Part shown: positions 17,123-24,976 of the stretch, piece by piece
Layout of the letters: each line of letters begins with the position of its first letter
How positions within the stretch are numbered: position 1 is the stretch's first letter
DNA from: Burkholderiales bacterium
GTDB lineage: Bacteria; Pseudomonadota; Gammaproteobacteria; Burkholderiales; Burkholderiaceae_F
Assembly: GCA_900290295.1 (NCBI GenBank)
Contig: OMSW01000253.1
Coordinates: 8,290 to 43,972, forward strand
DNA: 35,683 nt
Direction: 5' to 3'
The notes under the pieces: generated by a model
The model's input: only the letters and a program-made list of their open reading frames with translations
Databases searched by the model: none
What the model was told of the DNA's origin: nothing
Translations under genes and position numbers: made by a program

Positions 17123-18367
17123 ATGGGAATCTCGCTCTCGGTCGCAACCACGCACCTCACCGGCCGCTTGCGGGCGACGCTGGTCTCGCTGGGCGGAATC
17201 GTGCTTGGGGTGGCCTTCTTCCTGGCGGTGTCGTCGCTGATGCGCGGCTCGGAACGGGACTTTCTCAAGCGCTTGATCGATAACAATCCGCACATCACCG
17301 TTTACGACGAGTACCGTAACCCCGAAGTGCAGCCCGCACAGCTGCGTTGGGCCGACGGCGCGGTCCAGGTCAGCCACGTCAAGCCGCACGCCGAACCGCG
17401 CGGCATCCGGGCCTATCGCCAGAAGCTCGATTTCATCGAGTCGCTGCCCGGAGTACGCGTGGCGCCGGTATTGACCGACTCCGCCGTACTGTTGTTTGCC
17501 GGCCACCAGGAGGGCGTGATCATTTCCGGCATCGTGCCGGCGAAAATGAAGGCCGTGACGACGATTGAGGAGAAGATCGTCGAGGGTTCGCTGGACGCAT
17601 TGGCGGCCGATTCCAATGGCATCGTACTGGGAACCGGGCTGGCGCAGAAGTTCAACCTGCATCTGGGCAGTACGGTAAGCCTGGTCACCGCCAGCGGCAC
17701 GAGCCATGCGCTGCGGGTCGTCGGGCTGTTTCGCACCGGCAACGCCGCCTACGACGAAGGCCAGACGTTTGTGGTGCTCAAGCGCGCGCAAGCCCTGCTC
17801 GAGCGACCCGATCGCGTCAACCGATTCGTCATCCAGCTGCAGGACGCCACCTCGGCGCGCACCGTTGCCGAGCGGATTGAAGCGGCGAGCGGCTACAAGT
17901 CGGTTTCGTGGATCGAGGCCTCGGAGGACATCCTGAGCCTGCTGCTGGTGCGCAATATCATCATGTACAGCGTTGTATCGGCGATCCTGATCGTGGCCTC
18001 GTTCGGCATCTACAACACGCTCTCGACCATCGTGATCGAAAAGACACGCGATATCGCCATCCTCAAGTCCATGGGCTTCCACGCTCGCGACGTCCGCACG
18101 ATCTTTCTTCTCGAGGGCCTGATCATCGGTTGCGTTGGCAGCGTTTTTGGTCTGGCCGTCGGCGCCGGATTGATGAGGGTCTTGGCCGAGGTTGCGCTCC
18201 GGCCGCCGGGCGTGACGGAGATCGTGCATCTGCCCATCTGGTGGGGGCTGGATCAGTTCGCGCTGGCCGCGACGTTCGCACTGTGCTCCTGTCTTGCCGC
18301 CGCCTATCTGCCGGCGCAGCGCGCCAGCCGGGTCCATCCGGTCGATATTTTGCGCGGTGCCACGTGA
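17123..18367 (+). CDS. ABC exporter permease, FtsX/MacB-type
   Basis: Membrane component of 414 residues. Topology is that of FtsX/LolC/MacB permeases: one N-terminal helix (about 22-42), a large periplasmic domain (about 45-275), then three C-terminal helices, with the family block NTLSTIVIEKTRDIAILKSMGF before a helix and the terminal PAQRASRVHPVDILRG. Unlike MacB it has no fused ATPase; that is supplied by the next gene, whose GTG overlaps this stop as GTGA. Such transporters usually act by mechanotransmission, pushing substrate from the periplasm or outer leaflet through a TolC-type channel. The substrate cannot be inferred. Confidence 0.9.
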   Translation: MGISLSVATTHLTGRLRATLVSLGGIVLGVAFFLAVSSLMRGSERDFLKRLIDNNPHITVYDEYRNPEVQPAQLRWADGAVQVSHVKPHAEPRGIRAYRQKLDFIESLPGVRVAPVLTDSAVLLFAGHQEGVIISGIVPAKMKAVTTIEEKIVEGSLDALAADSNGIVLGTGLAQKFNLHLGSTVSLVTASGTSHALRVVGLFRTGNAAYDEGQTFVVLKRAQALLERPDRVNRFVIQLQDATSARTVAERIEAASGYKSVSWIEASEDILSLLLVRNIIMYSVVSAILIVASFGIYNTLSTIVIEKTRDIAILKSMGFHARDVRTIFLLEGLIIGCVGSVFGLAVGAGLMRVLAEVALRPPGVTEIVHLPIWWGLDQFALAATFALCSCLAAAYLPAQRASRVHPVDILRGAT

Positions 18368-19047
18368 ACGCGATCCTGCGCGCGGAGCACATCACGCGCC
18401 GGCTGCGCGGCGATGTCCCTGTCACGCTGATCGAAGACGTGAGCCTGGAAATCGGGCGCGGTGAATTCGTCTGCATCATGGGGCCTTCGGGCTCGGGCAA
18501 ATCCTCGCTGCTGTACTTGTTGGGCTTGCTCGACGTCCCCGACGAAGGGCGGATCCGGCTGGCGGGGGAGGACACCACCGGCTTTGGCGAGAAAGAGCTT
18601 GCCAATTGCCGGCTCGAACGCCTGGGCTACGTATTCCAATATCACTTTCTGCTGGCCGAATTCACCGTCCGGGAAAATATCACCCTGCCGATGCGCCGGC
18701 TCGGCCGGCTGAGTCCGGTCCAATGCGTCGAGCGGGCCGAGATGCTGCTCGATCGGCTGGATGTGGCGGACCAGGCCCGCAAGCGGCCACACCAGCTCTC
18801 CGGCGGACAGCGTCAGCGGGTTGCCGTGGCGCGTGCGCTTGCCAACGATCCCTTGGTTGTACTTGCCGATGAGCCGACGGGCAACCTTGATTCGGCATCC
18901 GGCGCCAATGTGCGCCAGCTGCTGCGCGAGCTCACGCGGGAGATGGGCAAGAGCGTGGTCGCGGTGACGCACGATGCCACTTTTGCCGCCGTTGCTGACC
19001 GACGCATCGAGATCGTCGACGGCCGTATTCACGGCCCGGGCACCTGA
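18364..19047 (+). CDS. ABC exporter ATP-binding protein (LolD/MacB-type)
   Basis: Nucleotide-binding subunit, 227 residues. Walker A GPSGSGKSS (40-48), Q-loop in VFQYHFLL (Gln92), signature LSGGQRQRVAVARAL (145-159), Walker B VVLADEPTGNLDS (165-177) and switch His203 in VTHD are all present, so it should hydrolyse ATP. The GEFVCIMGPSGSGKSSLLYLLGLLD pattern and the tyrosine-rich Q-loop are typical of the LolD/MacB/FtsE class that pairs with FtsX-type permeases. The start is GTG overlapping the permease stop by 4 bp. It ends the operon and converges on the chemoreceptor gene, 26 bp away. Confidence 0.93.
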   Translation: MNAILRAEHITRRLRGDVPVTLIEDVSLEIGRGEFVCIMGPSGSGKSSLLYLLGLLDVPDEGRIRLAGEDTTGFGEKELANCRLERLGYVFQYHFLLAEFTVRENITLPMRRLGRLSPVQCVERAEMLLDRLDVADQARKRPHQLSGGQRQRVAVARALANDPLVVLADEPTGNLDSASGANVRQLLRELTREMGKSVVAVTHDATFAAVADRRIEIVDGRIHGPGT

Positions 19048-19073
19048 GCGGCGGCCTCGCAGCTAGGGCCCGC

Positions 19074-20636
19074 TCAAGCGTTGACGGTGTATTGCCCGGT
19101 CCCGGTCATCTTGAATACCGACATCGCGGTTGCGAGATGGTCGGCGTGCCGGCTCAGCGACTGCGCCGCGGCAGCCGACTGTTGCGCTAGTGCGGCGTTT
19201 TGCTGGGTCATGGAATCGAGTTGCTCCACGGCTTCGTTGACCGCACCAGCATCGCTGGTTTGTACGCGTGTCGCGGTGGTGATTTCGGCGATGAGGTCGG
19301 TGACCTTGCGCACCTGGGATACGATCTCGGTCATCGTCTGGCCGGCACTGTTGACTAGCCGGCTGCCGGACTCCACCTTCTCGACGGAGTGGGATATCAG
19401 GTCCTTGATCTCCCGGGCGGCGTGCGCGCTGCGCTGCGCCAGGTTGCGCACTTCGCCGGCAACGACTGCAAATCCGCGGCCCTGGTCCCCTGCGCGCGCC
19501 GCCTCGACCGCTGCATTGAGCGCAAGGATATTGGTTTGGAACGCGATGCCGTCAATGACGCTGATGATCTCGGCGATCCTGCGGCTCGACGACTGGATCT
19601 CGCTCATCTGCTGGACGACCTCGCCCACGACTTCGCCGCCGCGTGCGGCAACGGCCGTGGCCGAGCTCACTAGCGATTCGGCTTGCCTGGCGTGACCGGC
19701 GCTGCGCTCGATGGTGCTCGCCATCTTTGTCATTGACGCCGAGGTGGTATCCAGGCTGGCGGCCTGTTGCTCGGTGCGGCGGCTCAGGTCGTCATTGCCC
19801 TGCGCGATCTCGCGGGTAGCGCTGGTCATGGATTCGATACCCGAGCGCACTTGGCCGACGACCTCCCGCAAAGATGTCTTCATCTGTTCGAGATTGGACA
19901 GCAGTTCACCCATCTCGTCGGTATGCGATGTGACCGATGCCCCGGACAGCTCGCCGCGGGCCACGCTATCGGCAAGGCGCGAGCACTGGCGGATGTCTTG
20001 CGTGATCCTTCGTATGCCAAGGAGCGTCAGGACCAGCGTGGCGGCGGTCGCCGCCAGCGTAACGACCAGGTCGACCGCTCCCATCTGCGTGCGGGTTTCG
20101 CCAATGGAGGCAAATGCCGACTGCAGGGCGGCGTTGCCATCGCTGACGATCTTGTCCAGGTGTGCGGCATTGCGGTGAAAGATCTCGTCCGCCGTTTGCA
20201 TCGACGCGATGCCGGTATTGGGATCGACGCTTGCCATGTCGACGGCCTGGTCGGCCACGTGACCATATTTCTCCAGGTCATTCATGGTGGCAGTGACGGC
20301 CTCGGCAATTGCCGGTTCCTGGTCCGCGGCCCGTTGCAGGGTCTGCAGTTCTTGTCGTTGCTCGCTGACCTGGGTGGCAATCTTGGCACGCGCCTGCTTG
20401 ATCTGGTCGGCGGTCAAGCTGTCGGCAAGCGTGACCTGGCGGTAGACGAAGGCCTGCAATTCGCCCAGGGAGCCTTTGAGCCGCAGGGCCCGGCTGTAGG
20501 TCGCCAGTTCATGCTCGGTGCTCGACTCGAGCATGCTGCCGATCGTATGCATGGCAAGGACGCTCGTTGCGCCCACGGCGATGGTCGAGGCGAGGCAAAC
20601 CCCCGCCGGTATCAGGATGCGGGCCTTGAGCTTCAT
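19074..20636 (-). CDS. Methyl-accepting chemotaxis protein
   Basis: Transmembrane chemoreceptor of 520 residues. TM1 about residues 9-29; a periplasmic, wholly helical-looking sensor (about 31-187) compatible with a four-helix-bundle ligand domain; TM2 about 188-207; HAMP region about 208-262 (RRITQDIRQCSRLADSVARGEL); then the long cytoplasmic coiled coil. The hairpin tip with the CheA/CheW contact, IDGIAFQTNILALNAAVEAARA (361-382) and GRGFAVVAGEVRNLAQRSA, is fully conserved. There is no C-terminal NWETF-type pentapeptide, so CheR/CheB tethering through that route is absent. It lies 79 bp downstream of a secreted Cache-domain gene on the same strand and is probably co-transcribed. The ligand is unknown. 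Confidence 0.95.
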   Translation of the reverse strand: MKLKARILIPAGVCLASTIAVGATSVLAMHTIGSMLESSTEHELATYSRALRLKGSLGELQAFVYRQVTLADSLTADQIKQARAKIATQVSEQRQELQTLQRAADQEPAIAEAVTATMNDLEKYGHVADQAVDMASVDPNTGIASMQTADEIFHRNAAHLDKIVSDGNAALQSAFASIGETRTQMGAVDLVVTLAATAATLVLTLLGIRRITQDIRQCSRLADSVARGELSGASVTSHTDEMGELLSNLEQMKTSLREVVGQVRSGIESMTSATREIAQGNDDLSRRTEQQAASLDTTSASMTKMASTIERSAGHARQAESLVSSATAVAARGGEVVGEVVQQMSEIQSSSRRIAEIISVIDGIAFQTNILALNAAVEAARAGDQGRGFAVVAGEVRNLAQRSAHAAREIKDLISHSVEKVESGSRLVNSAGQTMTEIVSQVRKVTDLIAEITTATRVQTSDAGAVNEAVEQLDSMTQQNAALAQQSAAAAQSLSRHADHLATAMSVFKMTGTGQYTVNA

Positions 20637-20715
20637 GTCGAATTCCGAAACCTTCTCGATTCTTGCCCGATGGTTGCGGCTTGCCGTCGTCTGCCGGCCG
20701 GGCGTATTCTTATCG

Positions 20716-21168
20716 TTACTTGTAAACGCCGCCGCAAAGCACGTTCTTATCGATACGCTCGCAGTAACTCTGCTTGGGTTCGATCTTCTTGGTCAGCGGA
20801 TCCGTCATCTTGTATTCCTGCCAGAACGTGTTCTGCTTCTGGGCCATTTCAACCCGCTCCTTGACCCAGGACTTGCCGTCGACGTCCTTGAGGTCGATCA
20901 GATTCTTGCCGACCATCTTTTCGTTGTTCCCATGTGCCAGGACGGTTCCATCGAGACCGTAGACCACCAGGTACAGGTCGCGGTCGTGAAACTGCCCGCC
21001 CTTGGCGGTTATCGCGGCAAAGGTCTTTTCGTCCCCGTTTTCCTTCCAGTAGGCGACGGCCTTGTTGACCATCGCGACGGCTTCGTCCCGGCTCGCGTGT
21101 TCCGCGGCAATAGCAACGTGGGCAAGGGCGGATGCGATAACGGCAAGAGCTAAGCGTCGAAGAGCCAT
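20716..21168 (-). CDS. Secreted single Cache-domain protein
   Basis: Periplasmic protein of 150 residues. An N-terminal signal peptide (about 1-21, hydrophobic core ending AHVAIAA) precedes a small-molecule-binding Cache_2-like domain: VNKAVAYWKENG, FHDRDLYLVVYGLDGTVLAHG, MVGKNLIDLKDVDGK and the closing YCERIDKNVLCGGVYK. Cache domains are usually the sensor part of chemoreceptors or kinases; here the domain is free, with no membrane anchor after cleavage. Two cysteines near the C-terminus (in SYCER and LCGG) could form a disulfide. The Shine-Dalgarno GAGG lies 5 nt before the ATG. It precedes the chemoreceptor gene by 79 bp, so it could present a ligand to that receptor, which is inference. 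Confidence 0.88.
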   Translation of the reverse strand: MALRRLALAVIASALAHVAIAAEHASRDEAVAMVNKAVAYWKENGDEKTFAAITAKGGQFHDRDLYLVVYGLDGTVLAHGNNEKMVGKNLIDLKDVDGKSWVKERVEMAQKQNTFWQEYKMTDPLTKKIEPKQSYCERIDKNVLCGGVYK

Positions 21169-21333
21169 GGTGACCTCGTCGGTTTGGGAGGGAACTGCGC
21201 GATTGGGCGTGCCTTGCGCGCGGGGACATTCTTGCCCGCGTTATAAAAGAGAAGCCACCTTAGCGTGCGGTTTCCCGGCCGATCGCGGGAAAAAGCTTGG
21301 GAAATCGGACTCGGAGCGCGGAAGGGCGATGAA

Positions 21334-21391
21334 CGCGCCCTTGCAGGGCGCGACAAATGCCGCAGGGCCTTGGCTCGCGCAGCCAAGGGCC
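21334..21391 (-). terminator. Two tandem hairpins after the dienelactone hydrolase gene
   Basis: Reading the minus strand just past the stop at 21395, the first hairpin has arms 21368-21375 and 21381-21388 (8-bp perfect stem CCTTGGCT/AGCCAAGG, 5-nt loop, extendable with one bulge). The second has arms 21334-21340 and 21346-21352 (CGCGCCC/GGGCGCG, 5-nt loop). Neither has a clean T-tract. Their placement directly behind the gene supports a terminator or mRNA-end function. Confidence 0.55.
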
Positions 21392-21394
21392 GTG

Positions 21395-22261
21395 TCAGCC
21401 CACCCCATTGGCCTTCAACCATGCCACGCAGCGTTTCCACCCGTCCTGCGCCGCTTGCTCGCGGTAGTTGGGCCGGTAGTCGGCGTGGAAGGCGTGGGGC
21501 GCGTCGGGGTAAACGATGAACTGGGACTGGGCTCCCGCCCCAGTGTTGGCGGTCAGCGCCAGCTTCATGCGCTCGATGGACTCGACCGGGATGGCGCTGT
21601 CGGCCCCTCCGTAGAGTCCGAGTACCGGCACGCGCACCCGAGCGGCAAGGTCGAGCGGATTCGATGGCGTCAGCGTGGTGGTATCGCCCACCAGCCGTCC
21701 GTACCAGGCTACTGCCGCCTTCAGATTCGGGCTGTGCGCGGCGTACAGCCAGGTGATGCGTCCGCCCCAGCAATATCCGGTTACGCCCAGCTTGCCGCCA
21801 TCGCCGCCGTTTTTTGCCGCCCAGGAAGCGCTCGCGTCCAGATCGCTCATGACCTGGGCATCGGGCACCTTGGAAACAATCTGGGAGACGAGCGTAGGGA
21901 TGTCGCTGATCTTGCTCGCGTCGCCCTGGCGCGCATACAGCTCCGGCGCCACTGCAAAATAGCCGAGCTTGGCAAAGCGCCGGCAGACGTCCTTGATGTG
22001 CTCGTGCACACCGAAAATCTCCTGCACGACAAGAATGATCGGCGCCTTGCGCAGGCCTGCCGGAAAAGCACGGTAGGCGGGCATCGTCCCGTCGCCGACG
22101 GGAATTTCGACTTCTCCAGCAACCAGCCCGTCGCTGTCCGTGGTGATGGCCGTCTGCGCCTGCACGGGCAAGACGGCGGCGGCAAATCCCGTTCCCAGCG
22201 TTGTGCGGGCAAGTTCGCGCTGCCGCGGGCCACGGGTCCCCTGACCTTGTTCTACATGCAT
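21395..22261 (-). CDS. Dienelactone hydrolase family protein, probably exported
   Basis: Alpha/beta-hydrolase of 288 residues from ATG 22261, chosen because GGGAG lies 7 nt upstream; an open frame extends 15 codons further. The catalytic triad is visible: nucleophile Cys164 in VTGYCWGGR, Asp221 in YGGADSAIP and His256 in DAPHAFH. Residues [26 protein letters not shown] fit the DLH fold. The N-terminal leader ([27 protein letters not shown]) resembles the Tat leaders of secreted DLH relatives, but the twin arginine is interrupted (RQR), so export is uncertain. Known DLHs open dienelactone in chloroaromatic degradation; no other such genes are here, so the substrate is open. It lies 108 bp downstream of the kinase gene on the same strand. 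Confidence 0.9.
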   Translation of the reverse strand: MHVEQGQGTRGPRQRELARTTLGTGFAAAVLPVQAQTAITTDSDGLVAGEVEIPVGDGTMPAYRAFPAGLRKAPIILVVQEIFGVHEHIKDVCRRFAKLGYFAVAPELYARQGDASKISDIPTLVSQIVSKVPDAQVMSDLDASASWAAKNGGDGGKLGVTGYCWGGRITWLYAAHSPNLKAAVAWYGRLVGDTTTLTPSNPLDLAARVRVPVLGLYGGADSAIPVESIERMKLALTANTGAGAQSQFIVYPDAPHAFHADYRPNYREQAAQDGWKRCVAWLKANGVG

Positions 22262-22296
22262 CGCGCGGCTCCCGGAAGACAAGCCTGATGGAGATT

Positions 22297-22333
22297 GCGC
22301 GCGCAAGCGTAAACCTATTGTGCTTGCCCGCGC
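22297..22333 (-). terminator. Inverted repeat between the kinase gene and the hydrolase gene
   Basis: GCAAGC (22303-22308) pairs with GCTTGC (22322-22327) over a 13-nt loop, and flanking G-C runs extend the stem imperfectly. It sits in the 108-bp gap after the kinase stop and before the hydrolase Shine-Dalgarno. No T-run follows on the minus strand, so it may be a weak terminator or a leader structure. Confidence 0.35.
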
Positions 22334-22369
22334 GAAACCCCCTAGGAGCCCAAACGCATGGCCTCCCGG

Positions 22370-24943
22370 TCAGGCAAGCTGCCGCATGGCCAGTACCGCC
22401 TGGTTGCGCAGCGTCTTGAGCAGACTCAGCTCCTCGGCGCTGAAGTGCAGGATTGCCGGCGAATCGCTGTCGGCGTAGATCAGTCCCAGGGTGCGTTTGC
22501 GATTGACGATCGGCAGCAGGACCATGCCGCGCGCCCCGATCGCGCTCCGGTACCATTCCGGGACGTGCTGGCGCACTTTCCCGGCCTCCAGGTCATCGAT
22601 ACACAGGTCGACCCCCATTACGACCGCCGCGTAGAACAGGTCACGGGCCCCGTCCAGCGGTGCCGCGACGCCGTTTTGCACGATCGTTTCGGCATCGGCG
22701 CCGAAGCCGAAGCGACAGCGCAGCGCCTGCTGCCGCGCATCCCGAACGAACAGCAACACCCGCTGAAATCCGATCGCGCGGTACATGGTTTCCAGGATGA
22801 TGCGCAACACGTCGTTGAGGCTGTGATCGCCTACCAGCGTGTTGGTGATGTCCTGAACCCCTGCGGCCAGTGCCGCCTGGCGCCGCCCCGGTTCTGCGTG
22901 CCCGCTAGCCGGGATCCTCCTCGCGTCCGCGCTCCCGAGCCGGGCGTCGGCCACCAACTCCTGGGTCTGCGCGACCAGTTCTACCGCAGCCGGTCCAGCA
23001 CAGGGCGCCGCAGCTGCCTCGGCCGGCGCTGCTTGCCCAGCCGAGGGCGGCGCCGACGGCTCGCTGGCGCCGATGCTTGCGGTTCCGCCCGAAACAGGGC
23101 CCAGATGGCCCGCATGCGCCGACCTGTTGCGCTGCGGGTCGGCGACCGGCGCTCGCTCCGATGGCAGCTGCCAGCTGCGCGCGCTGCGGAAAAAGTCGTT
23201 GCGCGAGACACCATGACCCAGAGTATCGGCGTCGCGCATCAGCGCATTGGCCGACGATTGCACGGCCGCGATCAGCGAGCGCTCGCTGATGCCGGTCGCA
23301 GCGCCGTAGCGAGCAACCAGAGCGGCGAGTTGCTCCTGGCGTTTTTCTTCGTCTGCGCTTGCAATGACGTCGGCCAGTTCATTGGCCAGGCCGGCAAGCA
23401 TGCGCAATTTCTCGCCTTGTTGACCCGGACATTTTTTCACCGTACCGGTGATGACCCGCATGCTGTCGGTGATTTCCTCGGGAAAATTCCACGCCTTGCC
23501 AACGCCGATCCCGAGCTCCTCGTAGCTGATTCCGAGGACCTCGCGCGAGGCGCGCTGCTCGTCCCAGCCGCGGCTGCGCAGGTGGCGTTCGATGATCTGC
23601 GCCTCGTCATGCAGATAAAACGTTGCCAGCAGCTTTCCCAGCCGGTGAAACATTGCGCAAATGAACGCCTGTTCGCCGTCGCGCAGGTCGGCGCGGCCAT
23701 GGAGTTCGCGCGCCAGCAGGCCGCTGAAGTAGATCGATACAACCTGGTCCTTGAGCGCGGCGGCGTTGGCACGGTCGTGCATGTGTTCGAAGAGAACGAG
23801 CGACATCGAGACATTGCGCACCGCGTCGTAGCCTAGTATCGAGATGGCACGCGACACGGTGCTGATCGAGCCGCCGAACTGGCCGAGATGGGAAGCGTTG
23901 ACAATCTTTAGCAGCCGGTTGGTGAGCGCGAAATCCTTCAGGATGGAATTGCACAGAACGCCGACGGGCTCGCGGTCGGAGGAGGCGGCACGATTAACCG
24001 CGCTGATGGTTGCCGACAGTGCCGGAAAATCGCCCTTGTGTCGGATTCGCCGCAACAGGTATTCGAGTGTTCCCTGGGTGGCCCCCGCAGCCTCCGGCGC
24101 ATCCGGGTGCAAATAGGCAGCCAGGGCGGCGGCCATGTCGGCCGCGCTGCCAAAGCGCTGCGCCGGGGATTTTGCCAACGCTTTCATCAGCAGGCCATCA
24201 AGGCGCTCGTCGACGTTGGCGGTATGTCGCGAGGGCGGCAAGAAGTCTTCCTCGACGATGCGCCGGACGGTTTCGCGAGGATCGCTGCCAACGACCGGAG
24301 GCGCGCCGGTGAGCATTTCGTATAGGACCACCCCTAGGGAAAATACGTCGCTCGCCGGCAAGCAGATGCGCTCGGTGATGTATTCGGGCGCCATGTAGGA
24401 CGGGGTGCCGACGATCGTCGGGCCGTCCGTGTCCGGAGCAGCAATGCGGCGGGCAATCCCGAAGTCCATCAGCCGGGCCATTCCCTCGCGCGTAATCATC
24501 ACGTTGGCGGGTTTGAGATCGCGATGCACGATGTTGCGTTCGTGTGCGTAGGCCACGCCCTGCGCCAGTGCGATGGCAATTTCCACGGCGCGATCGACCT
24601 CGAGTTTTCCTCGCTCGGCGATCAAGCCCGCCAGCGTCTGGCCCTCGACATATTCGAATACCAGGTAAGGCGCACCATTCTCCTCGCCGGCGTCGTACAA
24701 GGTTACGATATTCGGGTGGGAAAGCGTGCTCACGATGCGCGCTTCGTCCAGCAGCGTGGCGACCCCGGCCTCGCCTAGGCCTGGACCGTTGGCGACCGCC
24801 ATCGTCTTGAGTGCCACCGCGCGTCCCAGGCGGGTGTCCGTCGCCAGATAGACGGTGCCCTCGGCGCCCTTGCCCAGGGTGCGCGAAATGGCAAACCGGC
24901 CGATTTGCGGACTGGTCTTTCGGGCGGCAGACGGCAGGAACAT
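22370..24943 (-). CDS. Ser/Thr protein kinase fused to HDOD and GAF domains
   Basis: One continuous 857-residue frame. Residues about 15-280 form a eukaryotic-like kinase: glycine loop GKGAEGTV (24-31), ATP lysine in ALKTM (Lys46), catalytic HRDLKPANVM (140-149), DFG (160-162), GTPSYMAPE (179-187). Residues about 295-500 form an HDOD domain (LCNSILKDFALTNRLLKIVNAS, AISILGYDAVRNVSMSLVLFEHM, MFHRLGKLLATFYL). After a proline/alanine-rich linker (about 590-685) comes a GAF domain (about 690-850). All kinase catalytic residues are kept, so activity is expected. No membrane helix is seen. HDOD proteins are HD-like but non-catalytic and often mediate regulation. The gene begins 33 bp after the GGDEF-EAL gene, so the two are likely co-transcribed. 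Inputs and targets are unknown. Confidence 0.93.
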   Translation of the reverse strand: MFLPSAARKTSPQIGRFAISRTLGKGAEGTVYLATDTRLGRAVALKTMAVANGPGLGEAGVATLLDEARIVSTLSHPNIVTLYDAGEENGAPYLVFEYVEGQTLAGLIAERGKLEVDRAVEIAIALAQGVAYAHERNIVHRDLKPANVMITREGMARLMDFGIARRIAAPDTDGPTIVGTPSYMAPEYITERICLPASDVFSLGVVLYEMLTGAPPVVGSDPRETVRRIVEEDFLPPSRHTANVDERLDGLLMKALAKSPAQRFGSAADMAAALAAYLHPDAPEAAGATQGTLEYLLRRIRHKGDFPALSATISAVNRAASSDREPVGVLCNSILKDFALTNRLLKIVNASHLGQFGGSISTVSRAISILGYDAVRNVSMSLVLFEHMHDRANAAALKDQVVSIYFSGLLARELHGRADLRDGEQAFICAMFHRLGKLLATFYLHDEAQIIERHLRSRGWDEQRASREVLGISYEELGIGVGKAWNFPEEITDSMRVITGTVKKCPGQQGEKLRMLAGLANELADVIASADEEKRQEQLAALVARYGAATGISERSLIAAVQSSANALMRDADTLGHGVSRNDFFRSARSWQLPSERAPVADPQRNRSAHAGHLGPVSGGTASIGASEPSAPPSAGQAAPAEAAAAPCAGPAAVELVAQTQELVADARLGSADARRIPASGHAEPGRRQAALAAGVQDITNTLVGDHSLNDVLRIILETMYRAIGFQRVLLFVRDARQQALRCRFGFGADAETIVQNGVAAPLDGARDLFYAAVVMGVDLCIDDLEAGKVRQHVPEWYRSAIGARGMVLLPIVNRKRTLGLIYADSDSPAILHFSAEELSLLKTLRNQAVLAMRQLA

Positions 24944-24976
24944 GCGGCCTAGATTTCTCGACAGCGCATCCGCGTC

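Noticed and set aside
16892-18337. 481-codon minus-strand frame opposite the exporter permease
   Set aside because: The plus strand encodes a recognisable FtsX-type permease; the antisense frame has shadow composition.
22358-23836. 492-codon plus-strand frame opposite the kinase gene
   Set aside because: Low-complexity His/Arg/Gln-rich translation with no family features, opposite an unambiguous kinase-HDOD-GAF gene.
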